Shown here: positions 1 through 4,880 of the stretch, in pieces | Layout of the letters: each line of letters starts with the position of its first letter | Position numbering within the stretch: the stretch's first letter is position 1 | DNA from: an uncultured Pseudomonadota bacterium | GTDB lineage: Bacteria > Myxococcota_A > Polyangia > HGW-17 | Direction of reading: 5' to 3' | Length of the DNA: 12,580 bases | NCBI GenBank assembly: GCA_938004375.1 | Contig: CALKWH010000470.1 | Location: 1-12,580 of the forward strand | Notes under the pieces: model-generated | The model's input: only the letters and a program-made list of their open reading frames with translations | The model's database searches: none | Told to the model about the DNA's origin: nothing | Made by a program: the position numbers and the translations under genes

Positions 1-54
1 GACGTTGTTGACGTTGTTGACGTTGTTGACGTTGTTGACGTTGTTGACGTTGTT
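1..54. repeat. Perfect 9-bp tandem repeat, six copies
   Basis: The unit gacgttgtt is repeated six times without a mismatch and runs off the left edge. On the minus strand it is in frame with the lipoprotein gene that occupies this end and encodes Asn-Asn-Val repeats. The period is a multiple of three, so copy-number change would lengthen or shorten the protein without a frameshift. The true array length is unknown, because the contig stops inside it; collapse or breakage of the assembly here is likely. Confidence 0.97.
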
Positions 55-132
55 CTTTCCGTTCCCGGAGTCGTCGCATCCAACGCCCAGTATGAGGAAA
101 ACCAGCATCAGGATGGATAATCCACGAATCAT
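1..132 (-). CDS. Partial lipoprotein with (NNV)n linker, 5' end only
   Basis: Only the first 44 codons are present; the gene leaves the window on the left. The protein starts MIRGLSILMLV and has a short hydrophobic signal ending in a lipobox, LGVGC, with Cys19 as the predicted lipidated residue. DDSGNGK follows, and then six Asn-Asn-Val units. This is a type II signal peptide followed by a flexible polar linker, as in many surface lipoproteins of the former Deltaproteobacteria; the functional domain must lie beyond the edge. The start is supported by a strong Shine-Dalgarno sequence, aggaggt at 138-144 (minus strand), five bases before the ATG. The gene starts 42 bp downstream of the stop of the 717-residue lipoprotein, on the same strand, so the two may be co-transcribed. 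Its function cannot be told. Confidence 0.85.
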   Translation of the reverse strand, partial: MIRGLSILMLVFLILGVGCDDSGNGKNNVNNVNNVNNVNNVNNV

Positions 133-174
133 GAAAAACCTCCTCGAGATCGGAAGATCGTCACCTCAGTTGGC

Positions 175-2328
175 TCAGGGAAACACGACGGGGGCCGGGG
201 TCAACTGCATCGACACCGCGGTGCCGATGCCGAGCTTGCTATTGCCGTTGGCGCCCCAGCACCACAGGGAACCATCGGTCTTCAAACCGCAGGCGTGCGT
301 CTCGGCGATCGCGACACGGCTCACTCCGGAGTCGAACGGGGCGGCCACGGCGGACGGAACCTGCTGCAGGGTCGTGTTGCCGTTGCCGAGCCGGCCCTCG
401 GAGTTCTGGCCCCAGCACCAGGCCGAGCCATCCGTCTTCACCGCGCAGACCGCGTTGTCCCCGCCGTCGATCCAGGCCGTGGTACCGGCGCCCAGCGCGC
501 TCAAGACCACCGGGGACGTCTGGGTCGTGGGGTAGTTATCACCCAGCGCGCCATAGGTGTTGATGCCCCAGCAATAGGCCGCGCCGTCGGTCTTCACTGC
601 ACAGGTGTGGTTGAAGCCGGTGGAAATGACGCCCGCCGCGGTGAGGCCCGTGGTCGTGCTTACGGCCACCGGGGTCAGCCGCTGGGTCGAGGTGCCGTCA
701 CCCAATGCGCCACCGTTGGCGCCCCAGCACCAGGCCGAGCCGTTGGTCTTGAGCGCGCAAGTATGGTACTGGCCGGTGGTCACCTTCGAGCCCCCGGTGA
801 ACGAGGAGACCGCCACCGGAGAGGTGCGCTCCGTGGTGGTGCCGTCTCCGAGCATGCCGTGGAAGTTGTACCCCCAACAGGCCACCGCCCCGGTCGTGCG
901 GACGGCGCAGGTGTGGTAATAGCCGGCGGAGACATCGCTCGCGAGCACGCCGGTCACCTGGACCGGGCTGGTGCGACGGGTGGTGTTCCCCAGTCCCAGT
1001 TGACCGTGGACGTTGTAACCCCAGCACCATAGGGTGTTGTCGCTCTTGATCGCACAGGTGTGGTAGCTTCCCAGGGAAACCGCGAGCACACCGGAGGCCA
1101 TGCTGGAGACCCGGGTGGGCTGGGATCGGTTGATGGTCGTTCCGTCCCCCAGGCCGCCTTCGTTGTTGTAACCCCAGCAAAACAGCCCACCAGCCTGGGT
1201 GATCGCGCAGGTGTGATCGTAGCCGACCTCCACCTGGCTCCAGCGGTTGCAGGTGGAGAAGTCGAACCGGCAGGTCTGGGTGCAGGAGATGACCCCTCCA
1301 GGGAAGCCGCGGGTGTTGCAGGTCTGGGAATTCAGGTTCACGCCGTCGCACTCCTCGTCCCCGAGGACCATGCCGTCGCCGCAGAGGGGCGTGCAGACCG
1401 AGGGGGAGTCCGTGGTGCAGCTCCAGCCCGCTTCGATGCCGCAAAGGTCGCAGCCGTCCCCGGGACCGGCGTTCCCGTCGTCGCACACCTCACCGATCTC
1501 CAGTTGACCGTTGCCGCACTCGCTCACGCAGGCGGAGACGTCAAAACCGCAGGCAGAATCACAGGTCAGCGTGCCTGAGGTGTAGCCCAGGGTCATGCAG
1601 GTCTCGCCGCCGAGGTTGTCGCCGTCGCAGTCCTCTCCGAAACCGCCCTGGATCAGGGCGTCGCCACAACGTCCGGCCGCCACGCAGGCGCTGTCGTCGA
1701 TGGTGCAGGTCGGCGTGCAGACCATCTCCCCGCCGTAGTACCCCTCGGTCTGACAGGTCACCCCCTCGAAGTTGGTGCCGTCGCAGGTTTCCGTGCCGGA
1801 CACCACGCCGTCTCCGCAGGAGAAGGTGCAGATCGAGGGGGAGGTCTCGCTGCAGCTCCAGCCGGCTTCGACCACGCAGAACTGGTCGCAGCCATCCTCC
1901 GGAAGCAGGTTCCCGTCATCGCAGGCTTCGCCGGACTCGAACAGACCGTTCCCGCACTGGCTCGAGCAGCCCGACACATTCATCGTGCACGACGGGGAGC
2001 AGGAGAGCGTGCCCGTGGTATAGCCAAAGGTGACGCAGGAATTCCCCTGGAGGTTCAGACCGTCACACTCCTCGGCATTCTCGATGACGCCGTCACCGCA
2101 TTTTCCGCCGCAGTCCGACACGTCGTACAGGCAACCTGCCGTGCAGGAGAGCACGCCTTCCGCGTCGTAATGCCCCAGGGAGGTGCACGTCTGTTGCTGC
2201 AGATTGGAACCGTCGCACTGCTCGCCGGGATCGATGAATTCGTCTCCGCAATTGGAGTCGACCTTGACACCGTCTTCACAGGAAGAAAGCAGCAAGGATG
2301 TTAGGAAAAGACTGAACCAGTGTTTCAT
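175..2328 (-). CDS. Lipoprotein with seven Cys-rich repeats and seven RCC1 repeats
   Basis: This 717-residue protein has a lipoprotein signal (MKHWFSLFLTSLLLSSC, lipobox LSSC, Cys17). Residues about 27-361 carry seven cysteine-rich units that begin CGDxxxxxGExCDG or CGNGxxExGExCDDGN. They match the DUF4215/Myxococcus cysteine-rich repeat family. Units 1, 2, 4, 5 and 7 are of one type (CDGxNL...TC...G). Units 3 and 6 are of a second type (CDDGN...DGCD...EAGWSC). Residues about 363-717 hold seven RCC1-type units, each with a version of HTCA...CWG...LGDGT; seven units are enough for one closed seven-bladed propeller. The paired Cys in each blade suggests disulphides in an extracytoplasmic protein. 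The start is supported by gggagg just upstream of the ATG. No promoter is evident in the 68 bp between it and tmRNA. Role inferred: surface-anchored binding or adhesion protein; ligand unknown. Confidence 0.93.
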   Translation of the reverse strand: MKHWFSLFLTSLLLSSCEDGVKVDSNCGDEFIDPGEQCDGSNLQQQTCTSLGHYDAEGVLSCTAGCLYDVSDCGGKCGDGVIENAEECDGLNLQGNSCVTFGYTTGTLSCSPSCTMNVSGCSSQCGNGLFESGEACDDGNLLPEDGCDQFCVVEAGWSCSETSPSICTFSCGDGVVSGTETCDGTNFEGVTCQTEGYYGGEMVCTPTCTIDDSACVAAGRCGDALIQGGFGEDCDGDNLGGETCMTLGYTSGTLTCDSACGFDVSACVSECGNGQLEIGEVCDDGNAGPGDGCDLCGIEAGWSCTTDSPSVCTPLCGDGMVLGDEECDGVNLNSQTCNTRGFPGGVISCTQTCRFDFSTCNRWSQVEVGYDHTCAITQAGGLFCWGYNNEGGLGDGTTINRSQPTRVSSMASGVLAVSLGSYHTCAIKSDNTLWCWGYNVHGQLGLGNTTRRTSPVQVTGVLASDVSAGYYHTCAVRTTGAVACWGYNFHGMLGDGTTTERTSPVAVSSFTGGSKVTTGQYHTCALKTNGSAWCWGANGGALGDGTSTQRLTPVAVSTTTGLTAAGVISTGFNHTCAVKTDGAAYCWGINTYGALGDNYPTTQTSPVVLSALGAGTTAWIDGGDNAVCAVKTDGSAWCWGQNSEGRLGNGNTTLQQVPSAVAAPFDSGVSRVAIAETHACGLKTDGSLWCWGANGNSKLGIGTAVSMQLTPAPVVFP

Positions 2329-2396
2329 GACCGCCTCCCAGGTTGTATCGGACCGATGCGGCGTTGAGCCACCATGACTCGTCTTCTTCGGTTCAG

Positions 2397-2744
2397 TGGA
2401 GGCGCCGGGAGTCGAACCCGGGTCCGGAAGTCGTCCACGAAGGCGTCTACGTCATAGTCGATGATTTGAATCTCGCGCGTCCGGACGCCCGTCGACAGGC
2501 TTCCGTCCGCGCCAGCCGAATAGTTCTCGCCCGGCGGCATTCGACATCGGCCGGACCAGCGGACATTTGCCACACCCGTACCACGCGCCATCCGCTGGGC
2601 TCATGGAGGAGTGCTCACCGACTAAGCAGCGAGGGCGAAGTTATCGTTCGCAGTTCTAGTTTTCCGCCTGTTTTACGAGGGCCATGCGGAGACCTCGGAC
2701 GCAACCTGCGCTTCACATACCCCCGTCGAGGCCGTTTCGCCCCC
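2397..2744 (-). ncRNA. tmRNA (transfer-messenger RNA)
   Basis: tmRNA rescues stalled ribosomes by acting as an alanyl-tRNA and then as a short message for a degradation tag. The 5' end, GGGGGCG followed by a CTCGACGGGG-like element, pairs over seven positions (one G-U) with the 3' CGCCTCC, which is followed by discriminator A. The T arm reads GGGTTCGACTCCC. An internal reading frame begins with resume codon GCG and encodes ANDNFALAA plus a stop. The length of 348 nt is normal for the one-piece form. The terminal CCA is not encoded; the genome reads CTG after the discriminator. It has its own promoter upstream. Downstream I see no U-tract terminator before the lipoprotein gene. The call is secure. 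Confidence 0.96.
2622..2651 (-). other. tmRNA tag-peptide reading frame (ANDNFALAA-stop)
   Basis: Ten codons inside tmRNA: GCG AAC GAT AAC TTC GCC CTC GCT GCT TAG. With the alanine carried by tmRNA itself, the tag added to stalled proteins would be AANDNFALAA. The ending ALAA is the usual recognition signal for ClpXP-type proteases, and the start matches the proteobacterial AANDEN-type tag, with Asn in place of Glu at the fifth residue. Confidence 0.93.
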
Positions 2745-2758
2745 GGAGAAGTGCTGAA

Positions 2759-2787
2759 TAAATAGTCCTGTTCGAACCTTCGGTCAA
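2759..2787 (-). promoter_or_regulatory. Sigma-70-type promoter of tmRNA
   Basis: On the minus strand a -35 box TTGACC (2782-2787) and a -10 box TATTTA (2759-2764) are separated by exactly 17 bp. The mature tmRNA 5' end at 2744 lies 14 bases after the -10 box, so the transcript would start a few bases upstream of the mature end. This placement makes the call fairly good, although it was found by eye. Confidence 0.7.
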
Positions 2788-2813
2788 CCCTTCTTTCGAT
2801 TTTTCTTTCTTCG

Positions 2814-2888
2814 TCGGAGCGAGAGGATTTGAACCTCCGACCCCTTGACCCCCAGTCAAGTGCGCTAACCAGGCTGCGCCACGCTCCG
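2814..2888 (-). tRNA. tRNA-Pro (anticodon GGG)
   Basis: A complete cloverleaf can be drawn: acceptor CGGAGCG/CGCTCCG, D stem GCGC/GCGC, anticodon stem CTTGA/TCAAG with loop CTGGGGG (anticodon GGG), and T arm GGAGG-TTCAAAT-CCTCT. The discriminator is A and the CCA end is not encoded (the genome reads CGA). The D loop is one base longer than in the E. coli equivalent as I recall it. The gene follows the MerR-like gene by 25 bp, with a hairpin between. As I recall, ihfA-merR-tRNA-Pro is also the order in Pseudomonas. It is probably cut out of the ihfA operon transcript, since no promoter of its own is visible. Confidence 0.95.
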
Positions 2889-2895
2889 GCCCCGG

Positions 2896-2911
2896 CCGGG
2901 GAAAACCCCGG
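2896..2911 (-). other. GC hairpin between the MerR-like gene and tRNA-Pro
   Basis: A perfect 6-bp stem, CCGGGG/CCCCGG, with a TTTT loop (minus strand) begins right after the stop codon of the MerR-like gene. No U-tract follows, so it does not look like a classical intrinsic terminator. It may be a processing or partial-termination element at the border between the mRNA and tRNA-Pro. Confidence 0.5.
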
Positions 2912-2912
2912 T

Positions 2913-3248
2913 TCAAGGGCAATTCTGCAGGTGTTCGTCGAGCAGAGCGATCAACTCCCTCGTCCTGCTCCCCGCCTCGTCCACCGCCGCCTCCTGCTCG
3001 GAGCGCGCGCGGGTGGACGCCTGCGGGGCGTTCGAAAAATCACAACCCTGAAGCCGCCGACGGGCACCCCACAGGGTGAAACCCTCTTCACGCAGCAGTC
3101 GCTTCAGGAAGAAGGCCATCCGTACGGCCGGGGCGTCGAACCCGCCATCGGCCGCCGGGACAAAACCACAATCACCAAATTCCACGATCCAGAAATCCAG
3201 CACCTCCGGGAGCAGGTCCAGCTCCCTCAGCAGTTGGTCCCGGGTCAT
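2913..3248 (-). CDS. MerR-type HTH-like protein downstream of ihfA
   Basis: 111 residues. Residues about 5-68 follow the pattern of the MerR helix-turn-helix and wing: LLRELDLLPEVLDFW, then VEF, then a long helix ending LLREEGFTLWGARRRLQG. The last segment corresponds to the family's LLYxEGYTIxGARxxL. The first helix is shorter than usual, and the typical Arg/Tyr in (R/Y)W before the EF is replaced (DFW), so DNA binding may be weakened. The C-terminal part (about 70-111) is charged and probably helical or disordered. The start at 3248 has a ggagg site, and the gene lies 13 bp after ihfA, so they are co-transcribed. Such small MerR-like genes commonly follow ihfA in proteobacteria; their target is not known to me. 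No metal- or drug-binding Cys pattern is seen; the only two Cys after the wing are C69 and C110. Confidence 0.8.
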   Translation of the reverse strand: MTRDQLLRELDLLPEVLDFWIVEFGDCGFVPAADGGFDAPAVRMAFFLKRLLREEGFTLWGARRRLQGCDFSNAPQASTRARSEQEAAVDEAGSRTRELIALLDEHLQNCP

Positions 3249-3261
3249 GGATCCTCCGGAA

Positions 3262-3567
3262 CTACTTGCTGTTCAGCGCGCCCTTGAGCAGCTGGCTGGA
3301 ACGGAAGGTCAGCGCGCGGCGGGCGGCGATGGTGATGTTCTCGCCCGTCTTGGGGTTGCGCCCCGGGCGGGACTTCTTCTCCTGGATGACGAAGTTGCCG
3401 AAGCCGCTGATCTTGATGTCTTCGCCCTTCTTCACCGACTCGACCATCGCGTCGAACATGAGATCCACGAGCTCGCCGACGCGCTTCTTGTTCAGGGAGG
3501 ATTCTTTTTTCGCTTCGCCGCTGTTGAGTTTGCCGACGATGTAATCCACGATATCAGTCTTGGTCAT
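3262..3567 (-). CDS. ihfA: Integration host factor alpha subunit (HU/IHF family)
   Basis: A 101-residue DNA-bending protein of the HU/IHF family, acting on the nucleoid, normally as a heterodimer with IhfB. The family signature is clear: GFGNF at 55-59, then RPGRNPKTGE at 67-76, the beta-arm whose Pro (here P72) wedges into the minor groove. Compared with E. coli IhfA the N-terminal helical part is a few residues longer, with a Lys/Ser-rich segment around 19-28. The sequence alone does not exclude an HU-type homodimer. The alpha-subunit call rests on position: downstream of rplT and upstream of a merR gene and tRNA-Pro. The usual upstream partners pheST are missing. A ggagg site precedes the ATG. 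A separate promoter with repeats lies in the 67-bp gap after rplT, so ihfA may be regulated apart from the ribosomal genes. Confidence 0.92.
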   Translation of the reverse strand: MTKTDIVDYIVGKLNSGEAKKESSLNKKRVGELVDLMFDAMVESVKKGEDIKISGFGNFVIQEKKSRPGRNPKTGENITIAARRALTFRSSQLLKGALNSK

Positions 3568-3591
3568 CTGGTGCCTCCAGTAGTGAGCGGG

Positions 3592-3630
3592 TTATTAACT
3601 GACAAAAACTCGATTGTCAACGACAAAAAC
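3592..3630 (-). promoter_or_regulatory. Probable ihfA promoter flanked by repeats
   Basis: On the minus strand a consensus -35 box TTGACA (3615-3620) is 17 bp from TAATAA (3592-3597), a weaker -10 box. Two features suggest regulation. There is an inverted repeat, ttgtc-aac-gacaa (3614-3626, read on plus), that covers the -35 box. There are also two exact 9-bp direct repeats gacaaaaac (3601-3609 and 3622-3630, plus strand) whose starts are 21 bp apart, i.e. on the same face of the helix. Autoregulation by IHF or binding of another repressor is possible, but no protein can be assigned. Confidence 0.6.
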
Positions 3631-3634
3631 GGCC

Positions 3635-3979
3635 TCAGTGGACCATTTTCACGATGTGTTCGAACACCTTCGGCGCGGACACGGCCAGCCCGGAGAGCAT
3701 CTTGCGATCCAGGCGGATGTTCTTTTCTTTAAGGCCGTGCATGAGACGGCTGTAGGACATGGCGTGGGTCCGGGCGGCGGCGTTGATGCGCGTGATCCAC
3801 AGGCGGCGCATGTCGCGCTTGCGCTGTTTGCGGCCGGCGAAGGCGGCGGCCCAGGCCCGGCGGACCTGGATGACGGCGGTGCGCCAGAGCTTGCCCCGAC
3901 CCAGGAAGTAGCCGCGGGCGGCCTTCAGGATCCGGTGATGACGGCGATGGGTGATGGTACCACCTTTAGATCTCGGCAT
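3635..3979 (-). CDS. rplT: 50S ribosomal protein L20
   Basis: 114 residues, the normal length for L20, which binds 23S rRNA early in assembly of the large subunit. Conserved features include the start MPRSKGGTITHRRHH, the basic helical stretch KAARGYF, the block KRDMRRLWITRINAAAR, and the C-terminal LSYSR-like segment (MSYSRLMHGLKEKNIRLDRK). The N-terminal extension is very rich in Arg and Lys, as expected for its rRNA-threading tail. A gagagg site precedes the ATG. It lies 17 bp after rpmI in the same transcript. In several bacteria L20 represses this operon through a leader RNA; the leader here is only about 16 nt by the predicted promoter, so that mechanism is not obvious. Confidence 0.98.
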   Translation of the reverse strand: MPRSKGGTITHRRHHRILKAARGYFLGRGKLWRTAVIQVRRAWAAAFAGRKQRKRDMRRLWITRINAAARTHAMSYSRLMHGLKEKNIRLDRKMLSGLAVSAPKVFEHIVKMVH

Positions 3980-3996
3980 GACTCAACCTCTCTCTT

Positions 3997-4194
3997 CTAC
4001 AGACCGGGCATCATGCGCTTGAGATGACGCCGGTTCGAACCGTCCGCGATGGTGCCGCGGCGCAGGTGCCGCTTCATCTTGGTGGTCTTCTTGGTCAGGA
4101 TGTGACTCTTGAAGGCGTGATTGTGCTTCACCTTGCCGGTGCCGGTCACCCGGAAGCGTTTCTTCGCGCCGCTGTTCGTTTTCGCCTTGGGCAT
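3997..4194 (-). CDS. rpmI: 50S ribosomal protein L35
   Basis: 65 residues, the usual size. The sequence starts [20 protein letters not shown] and contains the conserved [12 protein letters not shown] segment near the C terminus (about 35-46). It is a small, strongly basic protein of the large ribosomal subunit. An aaggag ribosome-binding site precedes the ATG. It is the second gene of the transcript, 34 bp after the small basic gene, and is followed by rplT as in nearly all bacteria. infC, which normally lies directly upstream, is not there. Confidence 0.98.
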   Translation of the reverse strand: MPKAKTNSGAKKRFRVTGTGKVKHNHAFKSHILTKKTTKMKRHLRRGTIADGSNRRHLKRMMPGL

Positions 4195-4228
4195 GCTGGT
4201 CTCCTTCCCGCAAACGCCGACTGATCGG

Positions 4229-4387
4229 CTAAGCCCTGGGGGCCGGTTTTCCGGGTTCGCCGAAGCCGGCGAACAGTTCCGCGGCCGACAGGGTGGAGTG
4301 ACGACTCATCTTCGCCTTGCGAGCTCTGTTCTGATTCCTGGTTTTTCTGAAACGCTTGGTCCATGTTTGTTTCGTCAAAGACGACAT
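4229..4387 (-). CDS. Unrecognised 52-residue basic protein, first gene of the L35-L20 operon
   Basis: The protein starts [17 protein letters not shown] and ends KPAPRA. Residues 1-30 contain 11 Lys/Arg and no acidic residue; the first Glu is at 37, in [11 protein letters not shown]. This composition resembles a small ribosomal or RNA-binding protein with a basic tail and a short amphipathic end. Support for a real gene: a consensus site (ggaggt, five bases before the ATG), a promoter with a perfect -35 box directly upstream, and 34 bp to rpmI. It fills the place normally held by infC but shows no IF-3 sequence. The segment KRFRKT faintly recalls KRFRVT of L35, which is too little to claim kinship. 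I have a vague, unverified memory of similar small basic proteins in Deltaproteobacteria. Function unknown; a role on the ribosome is inference from context. Confidence 0.78.
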   Translation of the reverse strand: MSSLTKQTWTKRFRKTRNQNRARKAKMSRHSTLSAAELFAGFGEPGKPAPRA

Positions 4388-4409
4388 GGGTCACCTCCAT
4401 GGGGTTGCG

Positions 4410-4438
4410 GGTTTAGTAAAAAGCAAAAGCGTTGTCAA
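4410..4438 (-). promoter_or_regulatory. Promoter of the small-protein/rpmI/rplT operon
   Basis: Minus strand: a perfect -35 box TTGACA (4433-4438), 17 bp spacer, then TAAACC (4410-4415) as a weak -10 box. The predicted transcript starts about 16 bases before the ATG at 4387, leaving almost no leader. The spacer is T-rich. Placement directly before the ribosome-binding site is the main support. Confidence 0.6.
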
Positions 4439-4689
4439 GCATTACCAAGCGGGATCTTTCACTTTTTTCGCAGGGGCGGTCGGGATCCCGGCCAGGCCCA
4501 CCCGACCCACGCAATTATCATGTAACACATTGAAATCATTCCGTTAATTCCAATATTTATCGTCCCGTCAAGGCTCCCTCGAGGCCGACCGGCCACCCCG
4601 GCGGGAGATCTGGTCCCGCTCCGACCCGGCCGGCGGGATCGCCTGCGGTCGCCGGCCGCCGTCCGTTTTCGTTTTCCCACTTTTTCCTC
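4439..4689. other. Intergenic region between divergent promoters
   Basis: No convincing gene. The stretch has an AT-rich core (about 4510-4562) between GC-rich flanks. An inverted repeat ggtcggg (4478-4484) / cccgacc (4501-4507) with a 16-nt loop is visible; it has no U-tract on either strand. A GTG-started frame on minus (4459-4680) was considered and not accepted. The AT-rich core could serve as an upstream element or bending site for the two flanking promoters, but nothing specific is recognised. Confidence 0.6.
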
Positions 4690-4718
4690 TTGACATCATC
4701 CGGTTTGTTCCTTAAAAA
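4690..4718 (+). promoter_or_regulatory. Promoter of tRNA-Leu (and possibly the downstream operon)
   Basis: A perfect -35 box TTGACA (4690-4695) is followed after 17 bp by TAAAAA (4713-4718). A start near 4725 would give a leader of about 12 bases before the mature tRNA-Leu 5' end at 4737. The segment between the -10 box and the tRNA is GC-rich (ggcccggtgtcgcgacg), which resembles the discriminator of stable-RNA promoters. Confidence 0.7.
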
Positions 4719-4736
4719 GTGGCCCGGTGTCGCGAC

Positions 4737-4823
4737 GCGGTCGTGGCGGAATTGGTAGACGCGCTAGATTCAGGTTCTAGTGGATGTATTTCTGTGAGAG
4801 TTCGAGTCTCTCCGACCGCACCA
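4737..4823 (+). tRNA. tRNA-Leu (anticodon CAG)
   Basis: 87 nt including an encoded CCA. The acceptor is GCGGTCG/CGACCGC with discriminator A; the anticodon stem CTAGA/TCTAG encloses TTCAGGT (anticodon CAG). A long variable arm typical of class II leucine tRNAs follows, then T arm GAGAG-TTCGAGT-CTCTC. Unlike tRNA-Pro and tmRNA in this window, the CCA end is encoded. The next gene starts 57 bp later with no terminator between. Confidence 0.97.
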
Positions 4824-4880
4824 AGCAATCCATACGATAGTGTTTTCCTTCGACGGCGGTTGTGCCAATCTGAGGCCCGC

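Noticed and set aside
1..54. CRISPR or other array
   Set aside because: The units are contiguous 9-mers without spacers and are in frame with a lipoprotein gene.
147..157. Eleven bases agatcggaaga identical to the start of the TruSeq adapter
   Set aside because: The match stops after 11 bases, and the flanks are coherent (stop codon of one lipoprotein gene, Shine-Dalgarno of the next), so chance is more likely than a chimeric join. Read coverage would settle it.
2343..2765. 140-codon plus-strand frame
   Set aside because: It is the antisense of tmRNA.
4146..4400. 84-codon minus-strand frame starting at 4400
   Set aside because: Its start overlaps the ribosome site of the 52-codon gene and its end runs into rpmI in another frame; the 52-codon frame has the better start and composition.
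4478..4507. Inverted repeat ggtcggg/cccgacc as a terminator
   Set aside because: No U-tract follows on either strand, and no gene ends toward it.
4459..4680. 73-codon GTG-started frame on minus between the divergent promoters
   Set aside because: Composition changes abruptly from Arg-rich to hydrophobic, third-position bias is not that of the genome, and it would run under the tRNA-Leu promoter region. A weak agagga site exists but is not enough.
4719..4880. N-terminal extension of the glycosyltransferase (frame starting MARCRDAVVAELVDALDSG)
   Set aside because: This stretch is tRNA-Leu read as protein. The peptide VAELVDALDSG is a known type of false extension from tRNA-Leu; the real start is the ATG at 4881.
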